NCBI RefSeq assembly: GCF_014841105.1
Contig: NZ_JACYWE010000001.1
Location: forward strand, 507,365 to 571,364
Origin: Lolliginicoccus lacisalsi
Lineage (GTDB): Bacteria; Actinomycetota; Actinomycetes; Mycobacteriales; Mycobacteriaceae
Direction: 5' to 3'
Length of the DNA: 64,000 bases
Program-made: the position numbers and the translations under genes
The notes under the pieces: generated by a model
What the model was told of the DNA's origin: nothing
Seen by the model: the letters and a program-made list of their open reading frames with translations, nothing else
Databases searched by the model: none
Shown: positions 26,790-36,815 of the stretch, one piece after another
Position numbering within the stretch: the first letter of the stretch is position 1
How the letters are laid out: each line of letters opens with the position of its first letter

Positions 26790-28160
26790 CTATCCTGCCA
26801 CGCCCGAGAGTGCTTGCGCGACGGCGGCGTCGGCGGTGGCGATGCAGGCGGGGACGCCCACGCCATGGAGGTAGGCCCCGGCGAGCGCGAGGCCGGGCAT
26901 GGGCGCGACGGCCTGCTCGATGGTGGTCACGCGCTCGGCATGGCCTGGCTCGTACTGGGGCAGCCCGTCCCGCCAGCGCTGCACGCGCGTGGCGAGCGGT
27001 TCTTCGGCCACTCCGGTGACGGTGCTCAGGTCGGCGCGAGCGATGTCGATGATCCGCGCATCTGGCTGGTCGAGGATGCTGGTGCCGGGATCATCTCCGA
27101 ACCGTCCGAGGGAGACGCGCACGAGGTTGCGGTGCGCCTGGTGGGTCCACTTGCGGCTGGTGAAGGTGAATGCCTTCGCGGCAAGCTCCTCTCCGGTGGC
27201 GACGAGCACGCCGGAGTGCTGCGGGATCCCGGCGTCGAGCGGCAGGTCGAGGGTGACCAGCGCCGCGGATGCGTGCTGGATGCGGGCTAGCTCGTGGGAT
27301 GCTTCCGGGGCTGCCTGCGCGAGCAGCCGGCCAGCAGCGTGCGCAGGCGTGGCGATGACGACGATATCGGCGTGCCCCAGCACTCCTGCGTCCCATCCTC
27401 GGCCGTCCGCGCGCAGGGGCCGGTCGAGGAAGTCCTGCGTTCGCTCAGCGCGGGCCGCACGCTCGAGAGCGTCGATGAGGATGCGATAGCCGTCGCGGAA
27501 GGTGGCGAACACCGGTCCTGCCGGTCCGGGTCGCAGGGCCGAGCGGGCGGCGGCGGTGATGCTGGTGGCCCCGCGATCGAGCGCGGCAGCGAGCTCGGGC
27601 GTGGCTGCCCGCACGCCGATGTGCTCGGTACCGCCGCCGTAGACGCCCGCCATCAGGGGATCCACGGATCGCTGGACCACGCGGGGGCCGAAGCGCTCAG
27701 CGAGGAGCTGCCCGAGGCTGGCATCCTGGCCAGGCTTCCAGTCCAGGGGCAGGCCCGGCTCGGCGGCGATGCGGGCAAGCGTCGTGTCATCAACGAGGCC
27801 TTCGAGGGCCTCGGGGCCCAGGGGAATGCCCATGAACGTGCCCGCCGGCATGGGGTGGAGCTCATGCCCGGCCCAGATCGCGGGGCGCAACCCGGACGGG
27901 TGGACGAGCTGTTCAGCGATGCCGAGCTCCGCCGCGAGGCTCGTCACCTCGGGCCGGCGGCGCACGAATGCCTCCGCGCCCAGCTCCACCGGTCCCCCGG
28001 ACTGCCCGACCTCCCCGGTGCGGAGCTTGCCGCCGCTACCAGGTTCAGGGTCCGCGACCACGATCGTGGCGGCATCGCCGAGCTGCTGACGCAAGCGGTA
28101 GGCGGCGAGGAGCCCGGAGATGCCCGCGCCGAGCACGAGAGCACGTGGCGAGCCGACCAT
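26790..28160 (-). CDS. hemY: Coproporphyrinogen III oxidase (HemY/CgoX)
   Basis: FAD-dependent oxidase of the protoporphyrinogen-oxidase family; together with HemQ it marks the coproporphyrin pathway, in which it makes coproporphyrin III. The FAD Rossmann motif is [18 protein letters not shown] at the N terminus (residues 8-25); [16 protein letters not shown] is the second family motif; the C-terminal [19 protein letters not shown] closes the FAD site. Its ATG overlaps the hemE stop (TGATG). 456 residues, normal size. Older annotation would call it protoporphyrinogen oxidase (hemG). Confidence 0.93.
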   Translation of the reverse strand: MVGSPRALVLGAGISGLLAAYRLRQQLGDAATIVVADPEPGSGGKLRTGEVGQSGGPVELGAEAFVRRRPEVTSLAAELGIAEQLVHPSGLRPAIWAGHELHPMPAGTFMGIPLGPEALEGLVDDTTLARIAAEPGLPLDWKPGQDASLGQLLAERFGPRVVQRSVDPLMAGVYGGGTEHIGVRAATPELAAALDRGATSITAAARSALRPGPAGPVFATFRDGYRILIDALERAARAERTQDFLDRPLRADGRGWDAGVLGHADIVVIATPAHAAGRLLAQAAPEASHELARIQHASAALVTLDLPLDAGIPQHSGVLVATGEELAAKAFTFTSRKWTHQAHRNLVRVSLGRFGDDPGTSILDQPDARIIDIARADLSTVTGVAEEPLATRVQRWRDGLPQYEPGHAERVTTIEQAVAPMPGLALAGAYLHGVGVPACIATADAAVAQALSGVAG

Positions 28161-29239
28161 CAGAGCGAGTGCACCAGCTCGACGACCCGGGTGATCACGG
28201 TCGGGTCGGTATCGGGCAGCACGCCGTGGCCGAGGTTGAAGATGTGCCCGGTCGCACCGGCTTGCTTCGCGGCATCGGCCTCGCGGATGATGCGCCGCAC
28301 CTCCCGCTCGATCGTCGCCCAGTCCGCGAACAGTACCGCGGGATCGAGGTTGCCCTGGATCGCCTTGCCGGGACCGATCCGTCGCACGGCCTCGTCGAGC
28401 GGGACGCGGAAGTCCACGCCCACCACGTCCGGCCCGGCCTCGCTCATCGCGCCGAGCAACTCGCCGGTGCCCACCCCGAAGTGGATGCGGGGCACGCCGG
28501 TGGAGGCGAGCTCATCGAGGATGCGGCTCGAGTGGGGCAGGACGAACCGGCGGTAGTCCGCGAGCGACAACGCGCCTGCCCAGGAATCGAAGAGCTGGAT
28601 CGCATCGACCCCGGCGCGGACCTGCGCCTGCAGGAAGACGATGGCGATGTCGGCGAGCTTGCCGAGCAACGCGTGCCAGGATTCGGGATCGCTATGCATC
28701 AGCGCCTTGGTGTGCTCGTGGTTGCGGCTCGGGCCGCCCTCCACGAGGTACGAGGCGAGGGTGAACGGGGCACCGGCGAAACCGATCAGCGGGGTATCGC
28801 CGAGCTCGTTGACGAGCAGCCCGATCGCATCGGAGACCGCGCCGACCTCCTCCGGCCGCAGGCGCGGGAGAGCGGCGATGTCCGCGGCCGTGCGCAACGG
28901 GTTCTGCACGACGGGGCCGCGGCCAGCAACGATGTCGAGATCCACCCCGGCAGCCTTGAGCGGCACCACGATGTCGGAGAACAGGATCGCGGCATCCACT
29001 CCGTGACGGCGCACCGGTTGCAGGGTGATCTCCGCGACAAGCTCGGGCCGGAAGCAGGACTCGAGCATCCCGATGCCCTTGCGGAGCTCGCGGTACTCGG
29101 GGAGGGAACGGCCTGCCTGGCGCATGAACCACACGGGGCGCTGGCTCGGGCGGGAACCAGTGGCGGCGGCGAGGAACGGGGCAGCGGGGAGCAGGCGGCG
29201 GCGGGTCGCGCCCGCCAACCTCGGCAGTGAGTCACTCAT
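28160..29239 (-). CDS. hemE: Uroporphyrinogen decarboxylase
   Basis: Converts uroporphyrinogen III to coproporphyrinogen III. The 359-residue TIM-barrel enzyme carries the signature [16 protein letters not shown] (about residues 33-48), [14 protein letters not shown] with the catalytic Asp, the [16 protein letters not shown] segment and the C-terminal [13 protein letters not shown]. The start is ATG 29239 ([10 protein letters not shown]); upstream codons in the frame read through an unrelated GC-rich stretch. It is divergent from the DUF3000 gene. Confidence 0.95.
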   Translation of the reverse strand: MSDSLPRLAGATRRRLLPAAPFLAAATGSRPSQRPVWFMRQAGRSLPEYRELRKGIGMLESCFRPELVAEITLQPVRRHGVDAAILFSDIVVPLKAAGVDLDIVAGRGPVVQNPLRTAADIAALPRLRPEEVGAVSDAIGLLVNELGDTPLIGFAGAPFTLASYLVEGGPSRNHEHTKALMHSDPESWHALLGKLADIAIVFLQAQVRAGVDAIQLFDSWAGALSLADYRRFVLPHSSRILDELASTGVPRIHFGVGTGELLGAMSEAGPDVVGVDFRVPLDEAVRRIGPGKAIQGNLDPAVLFADWATIEREVRRIIREADAAKQAGATGHIFNLGHGVLPDTDPTVITRVVELVHSL

Positions 29240-29418
29240 GATGCCTCCATCCTCCCACGGCTCGCGTCGTGCCCGGTGCCACATCGGAGCGAGATCGTCG
29301 GCACGTGGCGCGAATCATGCTTCCCAGGCATTCATCTCAGCACAGAACGGTTTCAGACCGTCACGAGCAACGGCGCGCCTCCGCGTTGTGCCGGCGTGTC
29401 ACCGATACCGTCCGATTC

Positions 29419-30015
29419 GTGACGACTCAAGGGCCACCAAGCGAACCGGAACCGTTCCGCACTGCGGTCGAATCCATGACAAGCGCGGCCGTGCGCCCAG
29501 AGATCAAGCTGGGCCCCATCCGGCCGCCCCAGCGGCTCGCGCCGTTCAGCTACGCGCTCGGCGCGGAGATCAAGCACTCGGCCAGCGAGCCCGTCGGGGA
29601 GTACTCCGATGGCGACGCCTTCGGTCGGCTCATCCTGCTCTACGATCCGCAGGGCGATGAGGCCTGGCAGGGCACGCTCCGGCTCGTGGCCTACATCCAG
29701 GCCGACGTGGATGCCGCGCTCGCCGAGGACTCGCTGCTGCCCGAGGTGGCGTGGAGCTGGCTGCACGACGCGCTCGAGGGCCGCACGGCCGAGTACGTGG
29801 CGCTCGGCGGCACCATCACCGCGACCACATCGGTCCGGTTCGGCGAGATCGCCGGGCCCCCGAAGGCACACCAGCTGGAGATGCGCGCCTCCTGGACGTC
29901 GCAAACGTTGATGATCAAGCCCCAGGTCGAGGCATTCTGCGAGGTGCTCGAGTACGCGGCCGGACTGCCCCCGGTCGGTATCACGTCCATCAGCAACCGC
30001 TTCCCCACCGCATGA
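29419..30015 (+). CDS. DUF3000 domain protein
   Basis: Actinobacteria-specific protein of unknown function, 198 residues. The frame matches the family over its length: PEIKLGPIRPPQRLAPFSYA, YDPQGDEAWQGTLRLVAYIQ, and TTSVRFGEIAGPP followed by LEMRASWT. It is always found between hemE and the RNase D gene in Mycobacteriales (Rv2680 position). GTG 29419 is the best start; GTGs and ATGs further upstream lie in a region that looks non-coding. No transmembrane segment or catalytic motif is visible. Confidence 0.82.
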   Translation: MTTQGPPSEPEPFRTAVESMTSAAVRPEIKLGPIRPPQRLAPFSYALGAEIKHSASEPVGEYSDGDAFGRLILLYDPQGDEAWQGTLRLVAYIQADVDAALAEDSLLPEVAWSWLHDALEGRTAEYVALGGTITATTSVRFGEIAGPPKAHQLEMRASWTSQTLMIKPQVEAFCEVLEYAAGLPPVGITSISNRFPTA

Positions 30016-30075
30016 TCACGGCCCGGGCCGCGCATGCCGTCCGCCCCACGCGGTGATCGCGTAGCCTTGCCATCC

Positions 30076-31353
30076 ATGGGCGCATCACTGGGCGACAATC
30101 CCCCCGAACCCGACACATCGCCACCCGTCCCCCTGCTCGCGCCCCGCGACGGCGCGCCCACGCTGGTATCCACCCCGGATGCTCTCGCCGCCGCGGTCGA
30201 GGCGCTGGCCTCCGGCAGCGGGCCCCTCGCCGTCGATGCCGAGCGCGCCTCCTCATACCGCTACTCCGCCCGCGCCTACCTGGTGCAACTGCGCCGCGCG
30301 GGCTCGGGAACGATCCTCATCGACCCGATCGGCCTCGAAGGCGAGTTCGATGATCTCGCCGAGGTCATCAATCCGCTCGAGTGGATCCTCCACGCCGCGG
30401 ACCAGGACCTCCCGGGCCTCGCCGAGCTTGGCCTCCGGCCAGCGCGACTCTTCGACACCGAGCTCGCGAGCAGGCTCGCCGGCTTCGAGCGGGTCGGCCT
30501 CGCTGCGGTCACCGAGCGGCTCCTCGGCCTCAGCCTCGCCAAGGGCCACGGTTCCGACGACTGGTCGCGCCGCCCCCTGCCCGCGCCCTGGCTCAACTAC
30601 GCCGCGCTCGACGTCGAGATCCTCATCGAGCTGCGTGACATCCTCGGCGACGAGCTCGCCGAGCAAGGCAAGGCAAGCTGGGCGGCGCAGGAGTTCGAGC
30701 ACGTGCGCACCCGCGAGCCCGCGCCACCCAATCCGCAGCGGTGGCGGCGCACCACCAACATTCACACCGTGCGCGACCGCCGGGGCCTCGCCATCGTCCG
30801 CGAGCTGTGGCTGCAGCGCGACCGGATCGCCGCCGGAGCCGACATCGCTCCCAAGCGGCTCCTTCCCGATGCGGCACTGGTCGCCGCCGCGAACGAGCAA
30901 CCAGCAACGGTCGCGGAGCTCCTCGGGCTCCGCAGCTTCAACGGTCCCCGGCAACGGCGCCGCGCCTCGTCCTGGTTCGCCGCGATCCAGCGTGCCCGGG
31001 CCGTCCCGGCGAGCGAGCTGCCCCCCACCCGGCTGCCGGGTGACGCCAGCGGCCGCGGCGGCACCCCGCGGCCGCGCACGGGCACGGATGCCGCGCAGCG
31101 CTACACCGCCATGCGCGAGGCCCTCACCGCGATGAGCACCACGCACGCGGTGCCGGTGGAGAACCTGCTGCCGTCCGATCTCGTGCGCCAGCTCGCGTTC
31201 GACCCACCCGAGCCGCTCGATGTCGCTAGTGTCCGAAGTGCACTGATCGCTGGTGGTGCTCGGGACTGGCAGGCAGAACTGGTGGCCGAGCCCATCGAGA
31301 AAGCACTCCAGGCGGCGTTCCCGCCGGAGGACAAGGAAGTGGGAACCCCGTGA
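30076..31353 (+). CDS. rnd: Ribonuclease D (DEDDy exonuclease with HRDC domains)
   Basis: 3'-5' exoribonuclease acting on tRNA and other stable RNA. DEDDy motifs are complete: Exo I AVDAERAS (about residue 57), Exo II HAADQDLPGL, and Exo III NYAALDVEIL (Tyr-X3-Asp). A C-terminal half with WLQRDRIAAGADIAPKRLLP and SFNGPRQRR fits HRDC domains. 425 residues from ATG 30076; there is no good ribosome site, but the region upstream has a TAGCCT box ten bases before it, so a leaderless transcript is possible. The next gene overlaps its stop. Confidence 0.9.
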   Translation: MGASLGDNPPEPDTSPPVPLLAPRDGAPTLVSTPDALAAAVEALASGSGPLAVDAERASSYRYSARAYLVQLRRAGSGTILIDPIGLEGEFDDLAEVINPLEWILHAADQDLPGLAELGLRPARLFDTELASRLAGFERVGLAAVTERLLGLSLAKGHGSDDWSRRPLPAPWLNYAALDVEILIELRDILGDELAEQGKASWAAQEFEHVRTREPAPPNPQRWRRTTNIHTVRDRRGLAIVRELWLQRDRIAAGADIAPKRLLPDAALVAAANEQPATVAELLGLRSFNGPRQRRRASSWFAAIQRARAVPASELPPTRLPGDASGRGGTPRPRTGTDAAQRYTAMREALTAMSTTHAVPVENLLPSDLVRQLAFDPPEPLDVASVRSALIAGGARDWQAELVAEPIEKALQAAFPPEDKEVGTP

Positions 31354-31646
31354 CACGCCCCCAGTTGGCTCGCTCGGTGGCCGCATGCTGCGCCGCGCTC
31401 GTTGCCCTTGGCCCGGCAGCGGCCTGCTCCGGCGGGATCCTCGGCAACCGCGGCGGCGATACAACGTGCGCTGACTTCCTCAGCCAGGACGAGGAGGCGC
31501 AGCGCGAGACCATCCGCGTCTACCTCGAGGAGCGCGAGGGCAACGAACCGATCAATCTCGAGATCGCCACGACACGCGTGATCATCGTCGGATACTGCAC
31601 GACCTTTGCCCGCGACAGCGACCCGATCCGGTCGATCGAGGGGTAG
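31350..31646 (+). CDS. Small HdeA-like lipoprotein (paralogue 1)
   Basis: A 98-residue exported protein starting at a GTG that overlaps the RNase D stop by four bases (GTGA). The signal is SVAACCAALVALGPAAAC, with a possible lipobox Cys. The mature part reads GGDTTCADFLSQDEEAQRET, then helical charged sequence, and a second Cys in IIVGYCTTFARDSDPI. Two Cys flanking a helical core resemble the HdeA/HdeB acid-stress chaperone fold, but the assignment is from pattern only. A clear relative lies at 35897-36214. Confidence 0.65.
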   Translation: MTRPQLARSVAACCAALVALGPAAACSGGILGNRGGDTTCADFLSQDEEAQRETIRVYLEEREGNEPINLEIATTRVIIVGYCTTFARDSDPIRSIEG

Positions 31647-31669
31647 GCCGCCACCCGGCGCGGCTGATC

Positions 31670-33667
31670 TCAGGCTCCGGGCGCGCCGGATGCCTTGGCG
31701 TTCAACTCATGGACCGCTGCGGCGGGCGCATCGTCGGCATAGCCGTTGCGCAGCGCCACTGGCTCCTCGCGCGCGATCCAGCCCGTCACCTGCCGGGAGA
31801 CGTCCTGCGCCGCGAGGCCCAGCTCGGCAAGGATCTCGCTGCGCGACGCATGGTCGAGGAAGCGCTGCGGCACACCGATCTCGCGGAATCGCGTATCCAC
31901 CTCGGCGGCGCGCAACGCAGCGGCAAGCGCGGCGCCCGCCCCGCCGTGCACCCCGGAATCCTCCAGCGAGACCACGAGCCTGTGCCGGGTCGCGAGCTGC
32001 ACGATGCTCGCCGGCACCGGCAGCACCCATCGCGGATCGACGACCGTAGCGGTGATGCCCTGGCCGCGGAGCAGAGACACGGCCTCGAGGGCGAGCGCGG
32101 CGAAGGGCCCCACTGCCACGAGCAGCACATCCGCGGGCTCGCGCGAGGACCCAAGCAGCACGTCGACGCCATCCCGGAGTCGCTCCGCCGCGGGGATGGC
32201 GTCGCCAACCGGGCCCTTGGGGAAGCGCAGCGCGGTCGGGCCGTCGTGGACGAGCAACGCCTCGCCCAGTTCCTCGCGCAACGTCGCGGCGTCACGCGGG
32301 GCCGCGACGCGCATGCCGGGGATGATGCCGAGCAGCGACAAGTCCCACATCCCGTTGTGGCTGGCGCCATCGGAGCCGGTGATACCTGCGCGATCGAGGA
32401 CGAGCGTCACGGGCTGGCCCAGCAGCGCGACGTCCATGAGCAGCTGGTCGAACGCGCGGTTGAGGAACGTCGAGTAGACCGCCACCACCGGATGCATGCC
32501 GCCCATGGCGAGGCCGGCGGCCGAGGTCACGGCATGCTGCTCGGCGATGCCGACATCGAACATGCGATCGGGGTAGCACTTGCCGAATGCCGCCAGGCCG
32601 GTCGGTCCCGCCATCGCTGCGGTGATCGCGACGATGTCCTGGCGCTCGCGGGCGCGCTGGATCAGCTCGTCGGAGAACACGGACGTCCAGTCGACGATCG
32701 GCTTGCTCATGGCCGCGCCGGTCAACGGATCGATCACCCCGGTCGCGTGCATCTGGTCCGCCTCGTGCGTCTCGGCGGGCCGGTAGCCCCGCCCCTTGCT
32801 CGTCACCGCGTGCACGATCACCGGACCACCGAAGTCCTTCGCGAGCCGCAGGGATGCCTCCATGGCGTGGAGGTCATGGCCATCGACGGGGCCGAGGTAC
32901 TTCACGCCCAGATCGGAGAACATCGTCTGCGGGCTCACCGCGTCCTTGATCCCGGCCTTCATCCCGTGCAACATCGCGTAGGCAGTATCACCCACGAGCG
33001 GGATCCCCTTGATCGCCTTGCGGCTGCTGTCGAGGACCTTCTCGTACCCGGAATGCAGGCGCAGCGCCGCGAGATGCTCGGCGAGCCCCCCGATAGTCGG
33101 GGCGTAGGAGCGGCCGTTGTCATTGACGATGATCACCACAGGCCGGTTGGCGCTCGCGATATTGTTCAGCGCCTCCCAGCACATGCCGCCGGTCAGCGCG
33201 CCATCGCCCACGATCGCGACGACATGCCGCACGGGGCCGCCGGAAAGCTCGAACGCCTTGGACAACCCATCGGCGTAGGACAAGGCCGCGGAGGCATGCG
33301 AGGACTCCACCAAGTCATGCTCGCTCTCCGCGCGGCACGGGTAACCCGAGAGGCCGCCGCGCTTGCGCAGCGTATCGAACTGGTCCGCCCGGCCCGTGAC
33401 GATCTTGTGCACGTACGCCTGGTGCCCCGTATCGAACAGGATCGCATCATGCGGGGAGGCGAAGACCCGGTGCATCGCTAGCGTCAGCTCGACCACGCCG
33501 AGATTCGGCCCGAGATGACCTCCGGTCGCCGCTACCTTCCGCACGAGGAACTCCCGGATCTCCCGGGACAGGGCGACGAGCTCGCCCTGGTTGAGGTCCC
33601 GCAGATCACTGGGTGTTCGCACACGATCGAGAAGCCCCAACGAGACACTCCATTCGTCTTGTGGCAT
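31670..33667 (-). CDS. dxs: 1-deoxy-D-xylulose-5-phosphate synthase
   Basis: First enzyme of the non-mevalonate isoprenoid pathway: thiamine diphosphate-dependent condensation of pyruvate and glyceraldehyde 3-phosphate. 665 residues. Visible are [25 protein letters not shown], the ThDP motif [17 protein letters not shown] (about residues 153-169), transketolase-domain motifs [16 protein letters not shown] and [18 protein letters not shown] 33667 has GGAAAG upstream; the family homology begins shortly after at LRDLNQGEL. It is convergent with the HdeA-like gene, 23 bases away. Confidence 0.95.
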   Translation of the reverse strand: MPQDEWSVSLGLLDRVRTPSDLRDLNQGELVALSREIREFLVRKVAATGGHLGPNLGVVELTLAMHRVFASPHDAILFDTGHQAYVHKIVTGRADQFDTLRKRGGLSGYPCRAESEHDLVESSHASAALSYADGLSKAFELSGGPVRHVVAIVGDGALTGGMCWEALNNIASANRPVVIIVNDNGRSYAPTIGGLAEHLAALRLHSGYEKVLDSSRKAIKGIPLVGDTAYAMLHGMKAGIKDAVSPQTMFSDLGVKYLGPVDGHDLHAMEASLRLAKDFGGPVIVHAVTSKGRGYRPAETHEADQMHATGVIDPLTGAAMSKPIVDWTSVFSDELIQRARERQDIVAITAAMAGPTGLAAFGKCYPDRMFDVGIAEQHAVTSAAGLAMGGMHPVVAVYSTFLNRAFDQLLMDVALLGQPVTLVLDRAGITGSDGASHNGMWDLSLLGIIPGMRVAAPRDAATLREELGEALLVHDGPTALRFPKGPVGDAIPAAERLRDGVDVLLGSSREPADVLLVAVGPFAALALEAVSLLRGQGITATVVDPRWVLPVPASIVQLATRHRLVVSLEDSGVHGGAGAALAAALRAAEVDTRFREIGVPQRFLDHASRSEILAELGLAAQDVSRQVTGWIAREEPVALRNGYADDAPAAAVHELNAKASGAPGA

Positions 33668-33756
33668 CCGCTTTCCGGGGCCGCCCTCGCGGCCACGGTT
33701 CCTCCTAGTCTACGGATTCCACCCCGCGGTTCCATTCGATAGCCGGGATTGCCACG

Positions 33757-35124
33757 TCATCGCTGCAGCAGCGCCACGCATTCCATGTGGTGGGTCAGCG
33801 GGAATGCATCGAGCACGCGCAGGTCCGCGAGCTCGTAGCCTTGCTCGGCGTACAACGCGCAATCCCGCGCGAACGCGGCGGGATCGCACCCGATGTGGAT
33901 GATCCGGTCCGGCCCCGCGGCAGCGACCCGCTCGATCACCTCGCGGCCCGCGCCCGCCCGTGGCGGATCCAGCACCACGACGGTGGGGCGCTCCGCGAGC
34001 TCCGGGAGCGCGCGCGCCGTGGGCATGGCGTGGAAGCGGACCTGGGGCAGCCCGGCGAGCGCCTGCTCCCCCGCGGCGACGGCACGCGCGTCCGCCTCCA
34101 CGGCCTCCACCCGTCCGCCGGGGCCGACCTGGCCAGCAAGGACATGCGCGAACACGCCCGCGCCGCTGTAGAGGTCCCACGCGACGTCGCCAGGACCCGC
34201 CGTGCTCCACTCCCGCACCACGGCGCTGTACCGCTCGGCCGCGTGCCGGTGCGCCTGCCAGAATCCTGTCGCCGGCAGTTCCCATGCCGCATCGCCTACC
34301 ACCTGGGCAGTGTCGCCGGAGCCCTCGAGGATGCGGACCTCGCTCCGGTGCGCCGCGCGTGCCCGCCGCGACGCAGCACGTTGACGGGAGCCGCCCTGCG
34401 ACCCGCTCGCCCGGCCCCGCGAGTCGGGGGCGGTGACCGTCTCCACGATGTGCCGCTGGCCGGACGAGTCAGCGACCACCAGGAGCTCGCAGCCCGGGCG
34501 CCACCCGCGATCGCCGATCCCGTCGAGCAGCCCGGCCATCGCCTGCGGGCACCGCAGGTCCGCGACCACCTCGCTGCCCCGGTACCGGCGGTAGCCGGCG
34601 TTGCCCTCCCGGTCCACCGCCAAGCGCACCCTGGTGCGCCAGCCAGTAAGCTCCGGCTCGCCGTCCTCATGCAGCGATTCCACTCGCACAGCACGCTCGA
34701 TATGGGCGATGCGGCGCAACTGGCCCTCGACCACGCGCGCCTTCCAGTCCCGCTGCGCTGCGGCATCCATGTGGGACAGGTCGCAGCAGCCAGCGCCATT
34801 GCTCGACGCGGCATCCCCCTCGCTGCCCGTCGCCACGGGGCACAGGGGCTCCACCCGGTGCTCCGAGGCCTCGATCACCTCAGTCACAACAGCGAAGCAG
34901 TATCCGCCACCCCGGTCCTCGGTCACCCGTGCCAGCACGCGCTCGCCCGGGATGCCGTGGCGCACGAACACCACGCGCCCCTCGTGCCGCGCGACGCAGA
35001 AACCGCCGTGGGCAGGATCGCCAAGCACCACATCCACCTCGCGGCCCACCCAGCCGGGGTCACGCGGCTCGCGTCGCTGGTCGTGGTCGCTGCCCTGGCC
35101 GCCCGGCCCGGATCGGCGCGTCAT
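33757..35124 (-). CDS. Class I SAM-dependent RNA methyltransferase (TrmA/RlmD type)
   Basis: RNA 5-methyluridine methyltransferase of the TrmA/RumA class, 455 residues. It starts with a TRAM-like beta-barrel (DVVLGDPAHGGFCVARHEGR, VFVRHGIPGERV), then a divergent central part with CCDLSHM, and the Rossmann fold: WDLYSGAGVFAHVLA (SAM), VVLDPPRAGAG, and the catalytic Cys in IIHIGCDPAAFARD (usually SCDP), ending in LDAFPLTHHMECVALL. The iron-sulfur Cys set of some relatives is incomplete. Target U in tRNA or rRNA unknown. Its ATG overlaps the DUF3159 stop by four bases. Confidence 0.88.
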   Translation of the reverse strand: MTRRSGPGGQGSDHDQRREPRDPGWVGREVDVVLGDPAHGGFCVARHEGRVVFVRHGIPGERVLARVTEDRGGGYCFAVVTEVIEASEHRVEPLCPVATGSEGDAASSNGAGCCDLSHMDAAAQRDWKARVVEGQLRRIAHIERAVRVESLHEDGEPELTGWRTRVRLAVDREGNAGYRRYRGSEVVADLRCPQAMAGLLDGIGDRGWRPGCELLVVADSSGQRHIVETVTAPDSRGRASGSQGGSRQRAASRRARAAHRSEVRILEGSGDTAQVVGDAAWELPATGFWQAHRHAAERYSAVVREWSTAGPGDVAWDLYSGAGVFAHVLAGQVGPGGRVEAVEADARAVAAGEQALAGLPQVRFHAMPTARALPELAERPTVVVLDPPRAGAGREVIERVAAAGPDRIIHIGCDPAAFARDCALYAEQGYELADLRVLDAFPLTHHMECVALLQR

Positions 35125-35759
35125 GTTTCCGTCCTTTGCTCATCATCAAGGGATGCCTCCTGCTCGAGGACGCGATCGGCGCGCCGCACAGCAAGCACCG
35201 TCACCACGAATGCCAGGGCCGCGAGCGGCCACCCCATGGACAGCCGCGCGAACGCGAGCCAGCCCGTCTGGTCCGTGTCATACAAGTGGGCCTGAACCAG
35301 GTAGCGGGCAGCGAACACCAGCACCCACGCCCCGGTCGCGAGGTCGTAGTAGCGCCGCGCGGCCTTGCTGCGCCGCCACTGCGTGCCCTTCTCGCTCAGG
35401 AAGCTCCAGATCACACCCACCAGCGGCCATCGCAGCAGCAGCGACAGGGCGAACACCGACCCATAGGCCAGGTTGGTGTAGATGCCGAAGAGGAAGAATC
35501 CCCGGGCCTCGCCCGTGCGGTGCGCGATGAACGCGGCGATGCCCACGCCAATGAATCCCGAGATAGCAGGCTGGATCTGGTCCCGGCGCGCGAGGCGCCA
35601 GGCGAGCACGGCCCCCGCCGCCGCGAGCGCCACCCACAGCGCGACCGTGAGGCCCGCGATGGTGTTCACGACGATGAAGACCACGATCGGCACCGTCGAC
35701 TGGACTAGTCCGCTCGCGCCACCGAGTTGCTCCATGCGCGATTGCCGCTGCTCTTCCAT
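35121..35759 (-). CDS. DUF3159 family membrane protein
   Basis: Polytopic membrane protein of 212 residues with about six hydrophobic segments: TVPIVVFIVVNTIAGL, VALAAAGAVLAW, AISGFIGVGIAAFIAHRTG, GFFLFGIYTNLAYG, WPLVGVIWSFL, and WPLAALAFVVTVLAV. The family is actinobacterial, of unknown function, and in Mycobacteriales lies next to the RNA methyltransferase as here, translationally coupled to it (ATGA). I chose ATG 35759 (MEEQRQSRMEQ); an in-frame extension to 35876 is possible but looks non-coding. Confidence 0.78.
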   Translation of the reverse strand: MEEQRQSRMEQLGGASGLVQSTVPIVVFIVVNTIAGLTVALWVALAAAGAVLAWRLARRDQIQPAISGFIGVGIAAFIAHRTGEARGFFLFGIYTNLAYGSVFALSLLLRWPLVGVIWSFLSEKGTQWRRSKAARRYYDLATGAWVLVFAARYLVQAHLYDTDQTGWLAFARLSMGWPLAALAFVVTVLAVRRADRVLEQEASLDDEQRTET

Positions 35760-35896
35760 CACCCTAGAAGGGTGCCATAGATGCAGCGCGCGTCCTATCT
35801 GCCGCCTCTCGCGCCAAACGATGTTTGTAGCGACGGCAATCCGGGCATACTGCAAATCGACATAGCCCACGACCATCGCCGAGAACGGGGAAGAAC

Positions 35897-36214
35897 ATGA
35901 CCCTCAAGCTCAACCGCCGCCTGCGCACGCTTCTCATCGCGGGTGCCGCTGCCCCAGTCCTAGCGATCGCCGGATGCGCGGGCAACTCAGGAGGCGATAC
36001 CACCTGCTCGGAGTTCGCCGAGCAGTCGCAGGAGGAGCAGCGCGAGACGATCTCCACCTACGTCCAGGAGCAGTCCGGCAGCGATTCCGAGCCAGCAGCG
36101 CTAGCCGTGGACGCCGCGATGGTAGCGGTGACGGCGCTGTGCGCTGTCGAGAACAACGGGGATACCCCCATCCGCGAGGCCGACCTCGACCCCAACACGA
36201 ACTCCGGCGACTAG
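35897..36214 (+). CDS. Small HdeA-like lipoprotein (paralogue 2)
   Basis: A 105-residue lipoprotein: basic N terminus, LLIAGAAAPVLAIAGC with a good lipobox, then NSGGDTTCSEFAEQSQEEQR, and a second Cys in TALCAVENNGDTPI. It aligns with the 31350 gene over the whole mature part (GGDTTC, QRETI, Y.(Q/E)E..G, second Cys about 60 residues on). ATG 35897 follows GGGGAAG. It is divergent from DUF3159 and its last four bases overlap the stop of the convergent DUF4333 gene. Confidence 0.68.
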   Translation: MTLKLNRRLRTLLIAGAAAPVLAIAGCAGNSGGDTTCSEFAEQSQEEQRETISTYVQEQSGSDSEPAALAVDAAMVAVTALCAVENNGDTPIREADLDPNTNSGD

Positions 36215-36549
36215 CTGGGACGCTGCTCGACCTCGAAGTCGAACAGCACATCATCGCCATTGACCTCGGTGACCTCTACGAGCACATCGTAGAGGTCACC
36301 GTCGTCTGTGAGGGTGCAGGTTAGCGTGGCGCCCACCTCCGCGTCGAGGTCATCCGGGCACTCCACGAGCTCCGGCTCGCGACCCACCTGGGTAGCGAGC
36401 TCCGCGCTGATCTGGCTGGCCACTTCCTCCTGGTCAACGACCTTGCCGCCGATGCTCAGGCTGCCGGAGCAGGCGGTGAGGGCGCCGAGCGCCACGAGCG
36501 ATGCCAGGCCAGCGGCCACACGAGTGGTCGCAATACGAGATCGAGTCAT
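36211..36549 (-). CDS. DUF4333 domain lipoprotein
   Basis: Small secreted lipoprotein of 112 residues: signal VAAGLASLVALGALTACSGS (lipobox Cys near residue 27). The domain after it has VDQEEVASQISAELATQVG and two Cys, VECPDDLDAEVG and LTCTLTDDGDLYDVLVEV, the typical DUF4333 pattern. Many copies of this family occur per genome in mycobacteria and rhodococci; function unknown. It overlaps the convergent HdeA-like gene by four bases. Confidence 0.82.
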   Translation of the reverse strand: MTRSRIATTRVAAGLASLVALGALTACSGSLSIGGKVVDQEEVASQISAELATQVGREPELVECPDDLDAEVGATLTCTLTDDGDLYDVLVEVTEVNGDDVLFDFEVEQRPS

Positions 36550-36698
36550 GACGCTTCCTCCGAATCGGGCGATCAGCCGTGATCAGTCTTGCACACGCAG
36601 CTGGGCCGTGCGGGCCAACGATTCGGCAGGGTCCGGCGGTGCTCGCAAGCCCGATCGGGCCCAGCGCGCGAGACGCGCATTCGCTCAAGAATTGGCCT

Positions 36699-36736
36699 GA
36701 GGCCCCCGAGGGAGCGTGATCAACCTCGGGGGCCTC
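36699..36736 (-). terminator. Hairpin terminator between the PBP and DUF4333 genes
   Basis: Perfect 13-bp arms GAGGCCCCCGAGG (36699-36711) and CCTCGGGGGCCTC (36724-36736) with a 12-base loop, about 80 bases after the stop of the leftward PBP gene. Confidence 0.75.
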
Positions 36737-36815
36737 GCGTCGTTAACCCTACAGCCGTCTCGTTAACCTGTTGGACATTGGGGGTGCCCGTGTCGCGCCG
36801 TGGCTTCCCAGTGGC

